Positions 19,394 through 28,780 of a DNA stretch of 64,000 nucleotides are shown piece by piece. The notes under the pieces were generated by a model, which was not told the origin of the DNA, searched no databases, and saw only the letters and a list, made by a program, of their open reading frames with translations. The first letter of the stretch is position 1; every line of letters starts with the position of its first letter. Source of the DNA: an uncultured cyanobacterium (GTDB lineage Bacteria; Cyanobacteriota; Cyanobacteriia; PCC-6307; Cyanobiaceae). Made by a program: the position numbers and the translations under genes. The stretch is taken from positions 1-64,000 of the forward strand of contig CAIOGZ010000046.1 of NCBI GenBank assembly GCA_903858015.1, given 5' to 3'.

Positions 19394-19962
19394 TGGCGGC
19401 CCCCGGCACCCCGCCCAGCCTCGACCTGGCCTTTCGCCTGGAGGATCAGCACGGCCAAGGTCTGGCGCCTGGGCTGCAGCCGCTGCTGGCCGCGGCGGGG
19501 CCGCTAGCGGATCGGCTGGCGGACGACCATTGGCAACAGTTGCTGGGCCACTGGCTGGCGCAGCTGGCCGGGGAGCTCCCCGCCGAGCTGCGCAGCCCCG
19601 CCTACAGCCTCGGCCTGCAGCTCACCGACGACGCCAGCATCGCCCTGCTCAACGGCGCCTGGCGGCAGCAGAACGAACCCACCGATGTGCTTTCGTTCGC
19701 CGCCCAGGAAGCGGCTCTCGACGACCTGCCCGCCATCCCGCTACCAGCGCTGCCAGGGGGGGAAAGCCTCGAACTGGGCGACATCGTGATCTCGCTGGAA
19801 ACCGCCGCCCGCCAAGCCGAGGCCCAGGGCCACGACCTGCCAACGGAACTGCTGTTCCTAGCCAGCCACGGGCTGCTGCACCTGCTCGGCTGGGACCACC
19901 CCGACGCCGCCAGCCTGGCCGCGATGCTGGCCCGGCAGGAGGCCCTGATCGCCAACGGTTGA
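19393..19962 (+). CDS. ybeY: Endoribonuclease / rRNA maturation factor YbeY
   Basis: Zinc-dependent enzyme for 16S rRNA 3'-end maturation and ribosome quality control, 189 residues. The three-histidine zinc site HGLLHLLGWDH lies near the C-terminus, after LELGDIVISLETA. NEPTDVLSFA is the other conserved motif. The N-terminal 65 residues are longer than in E. coli. The ATG overlaps the upstream stop. Confidence 0.92.
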   Translation: MAAPGTPPSLDLAFRLEDQHGQGLAPGLQPLLAAAGPLADRLADDHWQQLLGHWLAQLAGELPAELRSPAYSLGLQLTDDASIALLNGAWRQQNEPTDVLSFAAQEAALDDLPAIPLPALPGGESLELGDIVISLETAARQAEAQGHDLPTELLFLASHGLLHLLGWDHPDAASLAAMLARQEALIANG

Positions 19963-19965
19963 TCT

Positions 19966-20017
19966 GCGCAGTTGAACGGCGCAGTTGAACAGTGCCCTGG
20001 AACAGTGCCCTTGGGCG
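19966..20017. repeat. Four 13-base tandem units between ybeY and dgkA
   Basis: Two nearly perfect GCGCAGTTGAACG units are followed by GTGCCCTGGAACA and a further variant, each 13 bases. The array lies just behind the ybeY stop. Unlike arrays inside genes, the unit is not a multiple of three. Confidence 0.65.
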
Positions 20018-20178
20018 GCGCACTTCTAGGGCAAACTGCAACGGCTGACTACAAAGGCAGGCTTGAAGGGCCTGGTCCAAGCCGCACCCCGAGGCCGTCT
20101 GCAGCGGTGGCGACCGCAACCAAGTTGGGCCGTTGAACCGCTGTAGGGTGCCCGCTTGAGGGAGGCTTTGCCCGATCG

Positions 20179-20661
20179 ATGCTGATTCCCGATCCCTCCC
20201 CAGCCAAGCTCCGGCCCCTGCCATCCCTGCGGGAAACGGACCAGAGCAACGTGCATCTTCGCGGCCGGAGGTTGCGGGTGCGGGCCTGGAAAGTAGCGGG
20301 CGATCTGCCCGCCAGCTTCCGTTATGCGGCCCAGGGCCTGGCCTACGCCTTCGCCAGCCAACGCAATTTCCGCATCCACGTGATCACCGGCGCGGTGGTC
20401 TTCAGCCTGGGCTTGTGGTTACAGCTCAGCCTCGACCGCCTAGCGGTGCTCGTGCTCACCGTGGCGGCCGTGCTGGTACTGGAGTTGCTGAACACCGCCA
20501 CCGAGGCCGTTGTTGACTTGGCGATCGGCCGCCAATTTCACCCCCTGGCCCGCATCGCCAAGGACTGCGCCGCCGCTGCGGTGCTCGTGGCGGCCCTGGC
20601 TTCGCTCATGATTGCCCTGCTGCTGCTGGTGCCGCCCCTGCTGGTGCGGCTCGGCATCTGA
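20179..20661 (+). CDS. dgkA: Diacylglycerol kinase (prokaryotic DgkA family)
   Basis: Integral membrane kinase of 160 residues with three membrane helices after a 60-residue cytoplasmic part. The family signature [14 protein letters not shown] and the [21 protein letters not shown] segment are present. It may phosphorylate diacylglycerol or undecaprenol; cyanobacterial members are closer to the undecaprenol kinase side, so the substrate is open. Follows ybeY and precedes the glutamine amidotransferase, as in related genomes. Confidence 0.85.
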   Translation: MLIPDPSPAKLRPLPSLRETDQSNVHLRGRRLRVRAWKVAGDLPASFRYAAQGLAYAFASQRNFRIHVITGAVVFSLGLWLQLSLDRLAVLVLTVAAVLVLELLNTATEAVVDLAIGRQFHPLARIAKDCAAAAVLVAALASLMIALLLLVPPLLVRLGI

Positions 20662-20711
20662 AGCTGAACCCTCTGAAGCTCCCAAGCGATCGAGCGCTGA
20701 TCTTGCCGCCC

Positions 20712-21335
20712 ATGTTTCTGGTCCTCGACAACTACGACAGCTTCACCTTCAACCTGGTGCAATACCTCGGCGAACTGGCCGTGGACCACCCCCTAGCCGC
20801 CAACCTGCGGGTGGAACGCAACGACGCCTTGAGCATCGAGCAGATCCGGGCCCTGGATCCGGCGGCGATCCTGATCTCGCCGGGCCCCGGCGACCCCGAC
20901 CAGGCAGGCATTTGCCTGGAGGTGCTGCGCCAGCTGGGTCCGAGCGTGCCGATCCTGGGGGTGTGCCTGGGACACCAGTGCCTGGCCCAGGTGTTCGGCG
21001 GGCGGGTGGTGCGGGCCCAGCAGCTGATGCATGGCAAAACCTCGCCGGTGCACCACTGCGGCGAGGGGGTATTCGCGGGATTGCCCGATCCCCTCACCGC
21101 CACCCGTTACCACAGCCTGATCGCCGAACGCGAGAGTCTGCCCGCCTGCCTGGAGGTCACGGCCTGGTTGGCGGACGGCACGATCATGGGCCTGGCCCAC
21201 CGCGACTATCCCCACCTGCAGGGGGTGCAATTCCACCCCGAGAGCGTGCTCACCGAGCACGGCCACCAGCTGCTGGCCAATTTTCTCACCCTGGCGGCGG
21301 GCGACCCCACGGAACCGCTCCTGAACCGCTGCTAG
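20712..21335 (+). CDS. trpG: Anthranilate / aminodeoxychorismate synthase glutamine amidotransferase subunit
   Basis: Class I glutamine amidotransferase of 207 residues that supplies ammonia for anthranilate (TrpG) or aminodeoxychorismate (PabA) formation; the two roles cannot be told apart here. Motifs: [27 protein letters not shown], the catalytic cysteine in [11 protein letters not shown], and the His-Glu pair in [17 protein letters not shown] 20712 is preferred over an in-frame TTG at 20703. Confidence 0.9.
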   Translation: MFLVLDNYDSFTFNLVQYLGELAVDHPLAANLRVERNDALSIEQIRALDPAAILISPGPGDPDQAGICLEVLRQLGPSVPILGVCLGHQCLAQVFGGRVVRAQQLMHGKTSPVHHCGEGVFAGLPDPLTATRYHSLIAERESLPACLEVTAWLADGTIMGLAHRDYPHLQGVQFHPESVLTEHGHQLLANFLTLAAGDPTEPLLNRC

Positions 21336-21376
21336 TTTCGCGCCACTGCCGGGGCCCCAGCGGCCAAGACACGCCC

Positions 21377-22141
21377 ATGGCTCCCGCCAATTCCCCCGTT
21401 TGCCTGCGGCTTGCCGCCACCGCAGCGGCCCCGCTACTGCTGTTCGGTGCCACGGTGGCGCCGCTCGCCCCGCCGGCGGCGCAGGCCGGCGGGGGCGGCG
21501 GCGTCACGATCACCAGCTATGGCCACAGCGCCCTGCTGATCAGCGGGGGCGGCGCCAGGGTGCTGCTCAATCCGTTTCAAGCGGTGGGCTGCGCCGCCGG
21601 CCTGGCCGAACCGCGGCTGAGCGCCGATGTGATTCTGGCCAGCAGCCAGCTGCGCGATGAAGGGGCGCCGGTGGCCTCCGGCCGCTTCCTGGTCAAGCCG
21701 GGCTCCTATCGGGTGGCGGGGCTGGCGATCGAGGGCATCGGCGCCCCCCACGACCGGGTGGGCGGCAAACGCTTCGGCCTCTCCACCCTCTGGCGCTGGC
21801 GCCAGGGCGGCCTCGAGATCGCCCACCTGGGCGGCACCGCCGGCAGCCTCGCCCCGGAAGATCGGGTGCTGCTCGGCCGGCCCGATCTGCTGATCATCGG
21901 CGTGGGGGGCGGCGCCAAGGTGTACGACGGCAAGGAGGCGGCGGCCGTGGTGCGCCAGCTGCAGGCGCGGCGGGTGATCCCGGTGCAGTACCGCCCCGGC
22001 GGCCCCAGCGCCAGCTGCGACCTCAGCAGCGCCCAGCCCTTCCTGGAGGCGATGGCCGGCACGCCGCAGCGGCGGGTGGGCAGCAGCTTCAGCCTGGTGC
22101 CGCCGCTAGGCGATGGCACCGTGATCGAGTTGATGCGCTGA
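21377..22141 (+). CDS. Exported MBL-fold hydrolase, UlaG-like
   Basis: A 254-residue protein with a signal-peptide-like N-terminus (basic start, then AATAAAPLLLFGATV and AQA) followed by a metallo-beta-lactamase-like fold: ITSYGHSALLISGGGARVLLNPF, then GAPHDRVGGKRFG. It resembles the L-ascorbate-6-phosphate lactonase/UlaG branch but has only part of the usual His-rich metal motif, so catalysis is uncertain. Conserved neighbour of the amidotransferase in related genomes. Highly GC-rich. Confidence 0.75.
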   Translation: MAPANSPVCLRLAATAAAPLLLFGATVAPLAPPAAQAGGGGGVTITSYGHSALLISGGGARVLLNPFQAVGCAAGLAEPRLSADVILASSQLRDEGAPVASGRFLVKPGSYRVAGLAIEGIGAPHDRVGGKRFGLSTLWRWRQGGLEIAHLGGTAGSLAPEDRVLLGRPDLLIIGVGGGAKVYDGKEAAAVVRQLQARRVIPVQYRPGGPSASCDLSSAQPFLEAMAGTPQRRVGSSFSLVPPLGDGTVIELMR

Positions 22142-22178
22142 TCAGACCCGGGAGCAGGCGGCCGATGCCGAACCAGGA

Positions 22179-23516
22179 TTAAGCGCCGCTACCTACATCA
22201 ATCCGGCTGTAAACATCCCAAAAGTGTTGCATCTGCTCCAGAGTGCCCAAGCTGACCCGTAGGGAGCCATCGATGAGCGGTTTGCCGGCCATCGAACGCA
22301 CCAAGATGCCCGCCGCCCTGAGCCCTGCTTCCACCTGCACCACCGGCGTCCCGGGCCAGAGCAGCAGGTAGTTGCCGCCCGCGACGTGGTGTCTCACCCC
22401 TGCGGCTTGTAGCTGCGCCACCAACCAATCGCGGGCGCGCCACACCTCGGCCACGTAGGCATCCACGTAGGCCTGATCCGCCAGGGCCGCAAAGGCGGCG
22501 GTGACGGCGAAGCTGTTGATGTCGTAGGGCCCCGTCACCCGGCTGACCCGATCCACCACCGCCGCCGGACCGATCGCAAAGCCGATCCGCAGCCCGGCGA
22601 TGCCGGCGGTTTTGGAGAGCGAGCGCAACACCAGCAGGTTGGGATAGGCGGCGAAGGGATCCCCGGCGTCGGCCCGCTGAAGCAACAACGGCAGCACGCT
22701 GTCGCCGCTGAAGGCCTCGTAGAGCTCATCCACCACCACCAGGCTGTGGGGCGCAGCGGCCGCCAGCTCCAGGATCAGCTCCGGCGCCAGGCGGGTGCCG
22801 GTGGGGTTGTTGGGGTTGCAGAGCAGCAGCAGCCGGGGCGGCTGCGGGCGGCCTGGGGGCTGGGCCAGGCCGGCAGGGGCCGCTGGGCAGAGGGCAGCGC
22901 GGATCTCCTCCAGCGGAAAGGCGAAATCGGGCAGCCGGTAGGGAATCGCCTCAATCTCCATCCCCTGCATGCGGGCGCAGGGGCTGTAATACCCGAAGGT
23001 GGGGCTGGTGGTGAGCAGCAGATCAGCGCGGGCTCCGTAGGCCTGGAACACCGCGTGGATCGCCGCATCGACGCCATTGAACAGGCCGATCTGCTCCGGC
23101 CGCAGGCTGGGCCCGGCAGCAGCGGCGGCGCTCAGCGAGGCCGCTACCGCCTGCCGCAGGCCGTCGTATTCCGGATAGATGGCGTAGTGGTCGGCGGGAA
23201 TGGCGCGGATCGCCGCCACCACCTGGGGGCTCGGCCCCACCGTGTTCTCATTGAAATCGAGCCGCAACAAGCCGCGCCGACCCTCCAGCGGGGCGCTATA
23301 GGCCTGGAGGGCCTCCACCTCGGGCCGGGCCAAGGGAGTAGCCGCCGCTCCAGCCGCCGCCGCAGGCGGGGCAACCGCAGGCAGCCCATCGGCTGGCAGG
23401 CCAGTGGCTGGCTGGGCCTCGGCAGGCAGGCCATTGGCTGGCAGGCCAGTGGCAGGCTGGGCCACGGCAGGCAGGGGTGACGGCTCAGCCGCCGGGGGAA
23501 CACCGGATCTGTCCAT
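22179..23516 (-). CDS. Class I/II aminotransferase, histidinol-phosphate aminotransferase-like
   Basis: A 445-residue PLP enzyme of the HisC-like group. Signatures: RLDFNENTVGPSPQVV, NPNNPTGTRL, VVVDELYEAF and the PLP-binding lysine in LRSLSKTAGIAGLRIGFA. The fold starts near residue 68; before it is an unusual 65-residue tail of repeats (PATGLPANGLPAEAQ type) coded by six 15-base units. An internal start after the tail would also give a normal-sized enzyme. Whether it acts in histidine synthesis is not settled. Confidence 0.8.
   Translation of the reverse strand: MDRSGVPPAAEPSPLPAVAQPATGLPANGLPAEAQPATGLPADGLPAVAPPAAAAGAAATPLARPEVEALQAYSAPLEGRRGLLRLDFNENTVGPSPQVVAAIRAIPADHYAIYPEYDGLRQAVAASLSAAAAAGPSLRPEQIGLFNGVDAAIHAVFQAYGARADLLLTTSPTFGYYSPCARMQGMEIEAIPYRLPDFAFPLEEIRAALCPAAPAGLAQPPGRPQPPRLLLLCNPNNPTGTRLAPELILELAAAAPHSLVVVDELYEAFSGDSVLPLLLQRADAGDPFAAYPNLLVLRSLSKTAGIAGLRIGFAIGPAAVVDRVSRVTGPYDINSFAVTAAFAALADQAYVDAYVAEVWRARDWLVAQLQAAGVRHHVAGGNYLLLWPGTPVVQVEAGLRAAGILVRSMAGKPLIDGSLRVSLGTLEQMQHFWDVYSRIDVGSGA
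23377..23466. repeat. Six 15-base tandem repeats in the aminotransferase N-terminus
   Basis: Six consecutive units of the GCTGGCAGGCCAGTG kind, two of them identical, followed by a partial seventh. On the coding (minus) strand they encode pentapeptides such as LPANG and LPADG. Confidence 0.88.
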
Positions 23517-23525
23517 CCGCCGACG

Positions 23526-23867
23526 CTAGGTTGCGGGCTGGACGGGTGCTGGGGAAGGCGCCGGCGTTGGCAACTGGAGGCCCGGTGGCATTGAGGGTGT
23601 TGCCGGCCAGCAACCGGGCCCACGGCTCGCTAGCAAATCAAGCTCCGGGCGGCGGGATTTCGCCTCGTTGACGAGCTGCGGGATCAGCAGTTGCGGGTGC
23701 TTGTCGTAACGGTAGGCAAACGGGACCGTAGTGCCGTCGATCGCCAGGCAGGCCAGCGCTGAGATCCCAACCCCATGGCTGACGGCTAAATGTTGGCTAT
23801 TGTTTGTCCTCAATCTCGTCGCCTTGGCCCCAGCCTCGACAAATTGGTTTGATTTTACCGATGGCAT
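23526..23867 (-). CDS. Short ORF of unknown origin, possible gene fragment
   Basis: An open frame of 113 codons. The middle (AVSHGVGISALACLAIDGT) looks like a piece of a real protein, perhaps a transposase, but I do not recognise it. The C-terminus is low-complexity proline-rich, continuing the style of the adjacent repeat DNA. It may be a remnant. Confidence 0.25.
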   Translation of the reverse strand: MPSVKSNQFVEAGAKATRLRTNNSQHLAVSHGVGISALACLAIDGTTVPFAYRYDKHPQLLIPQLVNEAKSRRPELDLLASRGPGCWPATPSMPPGLQLPTPAPSPAPVQPAT

Positions 23868-23880
23868 CTGTCGCCATCAG

Positions 23881-24561
23881 CTAAAACGCTACGGCTTGAA
23901 CTGAAGACGGAGATGGGTGCCGGTGAATCGTCTGCTTGATCGTCTCGCCGGACTTCTCGGTGGCGAGGTCAAGCTCGTAACTATTCTGGAGGTTCATCCA
24001 AAAGGCAGCCTCGACGCCGAGCAACTGTTCCAGGCGCAAGGCGGTATCGGCCGTCATCGCCCGCTTACCGCTGATGAGCTGATAAATCCGATTGGAAGGC
24101 ACATGCAGCTGCCGGGCAAGTTCTGCTGCCGACATGTTCAACTCCTGCAACTCATCTGCCAGAATCGTGCCGGGATGAATGGGATAAACCGGGCGTTTTT
24201 CTGTCTTGGTCATGGTGGCTCTGCTTGAGTGATAATCAACAATCTCGATATTGAATGGTCTTGGTGAGCGCTCGGGCCATTCAAAGCAGATGCGCCACTG
24301 CTGATTGATGCGGATGCTGAACTGCCGCTTGCGGTCTGCGCCGAGGGCCTCAAAGCGGTTGCTCGGCAACAGCATCAAGCCCTGGCGTGAGACGGCGGCT
24401 CTGGGGATCTGAAGGCGCTTGTTGGCCTGCTCCTCGAAAGCCTGAAACTCCCTGACCCGCTCACCCATGGCAAATCGCGCCGTGCGCTTGTCCCGGTACA
24501 GGGGCGGCGCTCGCTCCTCGTTGGGCCCCTCGGGACTTTGATCATCTTCATCAGCCTTCAT
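23881..24561 (-). CDS. higB-higA: HigB toxin and HigA antitoxin joined in one reading frame
   Basis: The first half (about residues 20-112) is a RelE-fold mRNA interferase of the HigB type: YRDKRTARFAMGERV, LPSNRFEALGADRKRQFSIR, NQQWRICFEW and EIVDYH. The second half (from the Met at base 24213) is a HigA/VapI-type XRE antitoxin: IHPGTILADELQELNMSAAELA, VPSNRIYQLISGKRAMTADTALRL and FWMNLQNSYELD. Normally higB ends with a stop just after VDYH; here the frame runs on into the antitoxin with about nine linking residues. The antitoxin could still start alone at 24213. An acidic N-terminal extension of about 19 residues is unusual. Confidence 0.8.
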   Translation of the reverse strand: MKADEDDQSPEGPNEERAPPLYRDKRTARFAMGERVREFQAFEEQANKRLQIPRAAVSRQGLMLLPSNRFEALGADRKRQFSIRINQQWRICFEWPERSPRPFNIEIVDYHSSRATMTKTEKRPVYPIHPGTILADELQELNMSAAELARQLHVPSNRIYQLISGKRAMTADTALRLEQLLGVEAAFWMNLQNSYELDLATEKSGETIKQTIHRHPSPSSVQAVAF

Positions 24562-25109
24562 GGGAACAGACTGCCAGTAGCGACGTGCTACGTCAAGCGT
24601 TTATCCTTGGCTGCGGCGGCGATTGCCTGCTGGTTTGAGCCGCCTCAACGCCCACGCTCAACCTCTCCACAAACGCCCCTGGCAGCCGAGGCAGAGCAGG
24701 AATCCTCGGCGGGAAAAGGGTTTTACCCCCAGGATGCTGACGCAGACTTCCGCAAAGGAGTGGAATTCTGCAAAGGGGTAGAATTGGCAAAAGAGTAAAC
24801 TTATGTGCAGGAGTTGGCAATCATGGAGCAGTCGCTCGGTCAAACGGTCGTCCAAAATCTACTGGAGTTTGTCTACGAAAAGCTCCTGTGCAGGGGCGAA
24901 ATGCATCAGCGTTGAAGCTACGCGCAACGGGCTCCCAGAGCCCCAATGCCCCCTGCACTCCGGTGATAGCAAGCCCCCTCCGCAACGAACGCAAGCGATG
25001 GCCAATCGCGCCAGATTGCAGCAGCCGAGCCTTGCCGCCGTTGGTTGCCAGCAGCTGCCATCTCTAGGATTAAGGGAACCCACCCCAGGCGGCGGCAGCC
25101 GCCATCCCG
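24562..25109. other. Gap before the sulfatase with a short tandem repeat
   Basis: At about 24748-24797 two 18-base units TTCCGCAAAGGAGTGGAA and TTCTGCAAAGGGGTAGAA plus a shorter third lie in tandem. Apart from a possible 30-codon ORF I see no gene. The region just before the sulfatase gene has no obvious ribosome site. Confidence 0.4.
24823..24915 (+). CDS. Possible 30-residue peptide
   Basis: ATG at 24823 preceded by AGGAG with a nine-base spacer; it encodes MEQSLGQTVVQNLLEFVYEK and ten more residues, mostly helical, then a stop. It may be a leader or the start of a lost gene. No homology recognised. Confidence 0.22.
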   Translation: MEQSLGQTVVQNLLEFVYEKLLCRGEMHQR

Positions 25110-27476
25110 ATGGCTTCCAGGCAGGATCTCCCCCGCAGCGTGCTGCCGATTCCCGATCGGCAGCCGCCGGGCTTCACCAGCTTCGACGCCAAGGATCCAG
25201 GCACCCATTACCCGCCGATCCAGCCGCTGCGCCCCCCCGCCGGCGCCCCGAATGTGCTGGTGGTGTTGCTCGACGACGTGGGCTTCGGCGCCTCCTCCGC
25301 CTTCGGCGGGCCGGTGCACACCCCCACCGCCGAGCGCTTGGCGGCCAACGGCCTCAAGTACAACCGCTTCCACACCACCGCCCTCTGCTCCCCCACCCGG
25401 GCCGCCCTGCTCTCGGGCCGCAACCACCATTCGGTGGGCTTCGGGGCGATCACGGAGATGGCCACCTCGGCGCCGGGCAATAACTCACTGCGCCCCAACA
25501 GCTGCGCCCCCCTGGCCGAAGTGCTCAAGCTGAATGGCTACGCCACGGCCCAATTCGGCAAATGCCATGAGGTACCGGTGTGGGAGACAAGTCCGGTGGG
25601 GCCGTTTAATAGTTGGCCCACCGGCGGCGGCGGCTTTGAATATTTCTATGGCTTCATCGGTGGCGAAACAAACCAATACCAACCCGCCCTCTATGAAGGC
25701 ACCACCCCGGTCGAACCAGACCGCAGCCCGGAGCAGGGCTACCACCTCAGCGAAGACCTCTCCCGCCGAGCGCTGCGCTGGGTGCGGCAGCAAAAATCGC
25801 TGATGCCCGATAAGCCCTTTTTTATGTACTGGGCCCCCGGCGCCACCCATGCCCCCCACCACGTGCCCGCCGTCTGGGCCGACAAGTACAAGGGCAAGTT
25901 TGACCAGGGCTGGGACCAACTGCGCCAGCAAACCCTGGAGCGCCAAAAGCGGCTCGGCGTGGTGCCGCCCGATACGCTGCTCACCGAGCGCCACGGCGAA
26001 ATCCCGGCCTGGGATGAGGTAGCTGCCGAGATGAAGCCGGTGCTGGCCCGGCAGATGGAGGTGTATGCCGGTTTCCTCGAACATGTGGACCACCACCTCG
26101 GCAGCCTCGTGGATGGATTAGCCGATCTAGAGATCCTCGACAACACGCTGATTTATTACATCCTTGGTGATAATGGTGCCTCGGCCGAAGGGTCGCTGCA
26201 GGGCACGTTTAATGAGATGATCACGCTGCAGGGTTTCGGCCATCTGGAAACCGCTGAGTACATGCGAGAGCGGCTCGATCAGTTCGGCGGTGTTGAGGCC
26301 TACAACCATTACGCCGTGGGTTGGGCCCATGCGATGTGCACCCCCTACCAATGGACCAAACAAGTTGCCTCCCACTTCGGCGGCACCCGCAATGGCACGA
26401 TCGTGCACTGGCCAGCCGGCATCAGCGCCAAGGGGGAACTTCGCAACCAGTTCCACCATGTGATCGACCTGGCCGCCACGGTGCTGGAGGCGGCCGGCCT
26501 GCCCGAACCCCAATTCGTGAATGGGGTGCAGCAGAAGCCGCTCGAAGGCGTGAGCATGCTCTATTCCTTCAACGATAAGGAGGCAGCCGAACAGCACGAA
26601 ACCCAATACTTCGAGATGATTGGCAACCGCGGCATCTTCCACAAGGGCTGGACTGCCGTAACCCGCCACCGCACCCCCTGGAAAACAGGCGCACAACAAC
26701 TGCCCCGCTTCGACGACGACGTTTGGGAGCTCTATGACACCAACAGCGATTGGAGCCAGGCGCGGGATCTAACCCAAGAACAACCAGACAAGCTGAAGGA
26801 ATTGCAGCGTCTTTGGTTGATCGAGGCCACCAAATACAATGTGTTGCCCCTGGATGATCGCTTCGCCGAGCGGGCCAATGCCACCCTCGCCGGCCGCCCC
26901 CAGCTGGTGCAAGGCAACCGCCAACTCCTGTTTGGCGGCATGGGCCGCCTCAGCGAAGGATCGATCATCGATTACAAAAATGCCTCCCATGCGATCACGG
27001 CTGAACTGGAGGTGCCGCCGGAGGGCGCCGATGGCGTGATCATCGCCGTGGGCGGCAGCATCGGGGGCTGGGCGCTCTATGCCAAAGCGGGGCAACTGCG
27101 CTATGTCTACAACTTCTTTGGCCTGACCATCACCATTGTGGAGGGGCAGCCCATCCCCAGCGGCAACCATCAGGTGCGGATGGAATTTAGCTACGACGGC
27201 GGTGGAATCGCCAAGGGCGGCGGCGTGGCCCTCTACCTCGATGGCAGCAAGGTGGGCGAGGGCCGGATCGAGCAAACCGAACCGTTCCTTTTCTCCGCCG
27301 ATGAAACCTGCGACATCGGCTACGAATCCGGCACCTGGGTAAGCAGCGATTACAGCAGCAATCGCTTCAGCGGCGAGGTAAACTGGGTGCAGATTGATGT
27401 CGGCGAAGACGCCAACGACCTCGACCACTTCATCAACCGCCAGGAGAGATTAAAGTTGGCGATGGCCCTGCACTGA
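25110..27476 (+). CDS. Arylsulfatase
   Basis: A 788-residue type I sulfatase that hydrolyses sulfate esters. The formylglycine signature CSPTRAALLSGR starts at Cys93, which an FGE-type enzyme would oxidise. Metal-binding segments are VLVVLLDDVGFG near 50 and the YYILGDNGASAEGS region near 350. A C-terminal beta-rich part (about 600-780) follows, as in other large bacterial arylsulfatases. No signal peptide is seen, so it may be cytoplasmic. It is followed after 14 bases by the persulfide dioxygenase-rhodanese gene, which suggests a shared sulfur role. I saw no maturation enzyme in the window. Confidence 0.9.
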   Translation: MASRQDLPRSVLPIPDRQPPGFTSFDAKDPGTHYPPIQPLRPPAGAPNVLVVLLDDVGFGASSAFGGPVHTPTAERLAANGLKYNRFHTTALCSPTRAALLSGRNHHSVGFGAITEMATSAPGNNSLRPNSCAPLAEVLKLNGYATAQFGKCHEVPVWETSPVGPFNSWPTGGGGFEYFYGFIGGETNQYQPALYEGTTPVEPDRSPEQGYHLSEDLSRRALRWVRQQKSLMPDKPFFMYWAPGATHAPHHVPAVWADKYKGKFDQGWDQLRQQTLERQKRLGVVPPDTLLTERHGEIPAWDEVAAEMKPVLARQMEVYAGFLEHVDHHLGSLVDGLADLEILDNTLIYYILGDNGASAEGSLQGTFNEMITLQGFGHLETAEYMRERLDQFGGVEAYNHYAVGWAHAMCTPYQWTKQVASHFGGTRNGTIVHWPAGISAKGELRNQFHHVIDLAATVLEAAGLPEPQFVNGVQQKPLEGVSMLYSFNDKEAAEQHETQYFEMIGNRGIFHKGWTAVTRHRTPWKTGAQQLPRFDDDVWELYDTNSDWSQARDLTQEQPDKLKELQRLWLIEATKYNVLPLDDRFAERANATLAGRPQLVQGNRQLLFGGMGRLSEGSIIDYKNASHAITAELEVPPEGADGVIIAVGGSIGGWALYAKAGQLRYVYNFFGLTITIVEGQPIPSGNHQVRMEFSYDGGGIAKGGGVALYLDGSKVGEGRIEQTEPFLFSADETCDIGYESGTWVSSDYSSNRFSGEVNWVQIDVGEDANDLDHFINRQERLKLAMALH

Positions 27477-27490
27477 GTACCTACGACCGC

Positions 27491-28606
27491 ATGGATCAGC
27501 TGCCCCCGATTTCCCTGTTGGCCGCTGCGGGCGGCAGCTCCCTACTGTTCCGCCAGTTGTTCGATGCGGGCAGCGGCACGTTCACCTACCTGCTGGCCGA
27601 TGGGCCCAGCCGCCAGGGGCTGATCATCGACCCGGTATTCGAGCAGCACAACCGCGATCTGGCCCTGATCCAGGAGCTGGGCATTGCGCTGCTGGCCTCG
27701 CTCGACACCCATGTCCATGCCGACCACGTGACCGGCAGCTGGCTGCTGCACGAGGCCAGCGGCTGTGGGATCGGCCTGGCCGCCGTCGCCGGCGCCGCCA
27801 ACGTGACCCTGCCCCTGGCCGATGGCGATCAAATCAGCTTCGGCAGCCGCTGGCTGCAGGTGCGCGCCACCCCCGGCCACACCAACGGCTGCCTCAGCTT
27901 CGTGCTCGACGACCAAAGCCTGGCCTTCAGCGGCGATGCGCTGCTGGTGCGGGGCTGCGGCCGCTGCGATTTCCAACAGGGCAATGCCCACACCCTTTGG
28001 CGCTCGATCAACGAGCAGATCTTTACCCTCCCCGATCACTGCCTGCTCTATCCAGGCCACGACTACACCGGCCGCAACGTAACTTCCGTGGTGGAAGAGA
28101 AGGCCTACAACGCCAGGCTGGGCGGCAACGCCAGCGAGCGCGATTTCGTTGGCCACATGGCCAACCTCAAGCTGCCCCACCCCAACAAAATCGCCGAGGC
28201 CCTGCCCGGCAATCTGCGCTGCGGCAAACCCCACACCAGCGCCACGGAGCCCAGCTGGGCACCCCTGAGCCGCAGCTATGCCGGCCTGCCCGAACTCAAC
28301 CCGGCCTGGGTAGCGGCCCATCAGGCCAGCGTCACCCTGCTCGATGTGCGCTCGGCCGAGGAATTCGATGGTCCCGACGGCCACGTGGCCGGCAGCCTGT
28401 TGATCCCCCTGCCGGAGCTGGAGGGCCGCTGGAACGAGATCCCTGACGATCGGCCGCTGGTGGTGGTTTGCCATTCCGGCAGCCGCTCGGCCCTGGCCAC
28501 CCAGCAACTACTCAAGGCCGGCCGGCCCCAGGTGGCCAACCTGCGCGGCGGCCTGGGCCGCTGGGCCGCCGAGGGCTACCCGCTGCTGGGTGCGACACCG
28601 AGCTGA
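27491..28606 (+). CDS. Persulfide dioxygenase (ETHE1-like MBL fold) fused to rhodanese
   Basis: A 371-residue fusion. Residues about 15-240 are an ETHE1/Blh-type MBL protein: DTHVHADHVTGSW is the metal site, with GHTNGCLSFV and YPGHDYTG giving the remaining ligands. It would oxidise glutathione persulfide to sulfite. Residues about 275-365 are a rhodanese with the catalytic loop CHSGSRS. Placed 14 bases after the sulfatase, likely in one transcript. Links to the glutathione genes of this window are plausible only in general terms. Confidence 0.87.
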   Translation: MDQLPPISLLAAAGGSSLLFRQLFDAGSGTFTYLLADGPSRQGLIIDPVFEQHNRDLALIQELGIALLASLDTHVHADHVTGSWLLHEASGCGIGLAAVAGAANVTLPLADGDQISFGSRWLQVRATPGHTNGCLSFVLDDQSLAFSGDALLVRGCGRCDFQQGNAHTLWRSINEQIFTLPDHCLLYPGHDYTGRNVTSVVEEKAYNARLGGNASERDFVGHMANLKLPHPNKIAEALPGNLRCGKPHTSATEPSWAPLSRSYAGLPELNPAWVAAHQASVTLLDVRSAEEFDGPDGHVAGSLLIPLPELEGRWNEIPDDRPLVVVCHSGSRSALATQQLLKAGRPQVANLRGGLGRWAAEGYPLLGATPS

Positions 28607-28780
28607 GGCGCCAGGTGCAGATCACGGCCGGCAGCGCCAACAACCGCAGCTGGATTGCCCTCCCTTTCGCCTTGATTTGATCGCCTTGCTGCTCTGCGAA
28701 CACCGGCATGGCGTGGTGCACAGCCAGGAGCAGGAGCTCACGCTTGATAGGGAGAGCTGAGGAGCGCGTAGCCACGCCAC

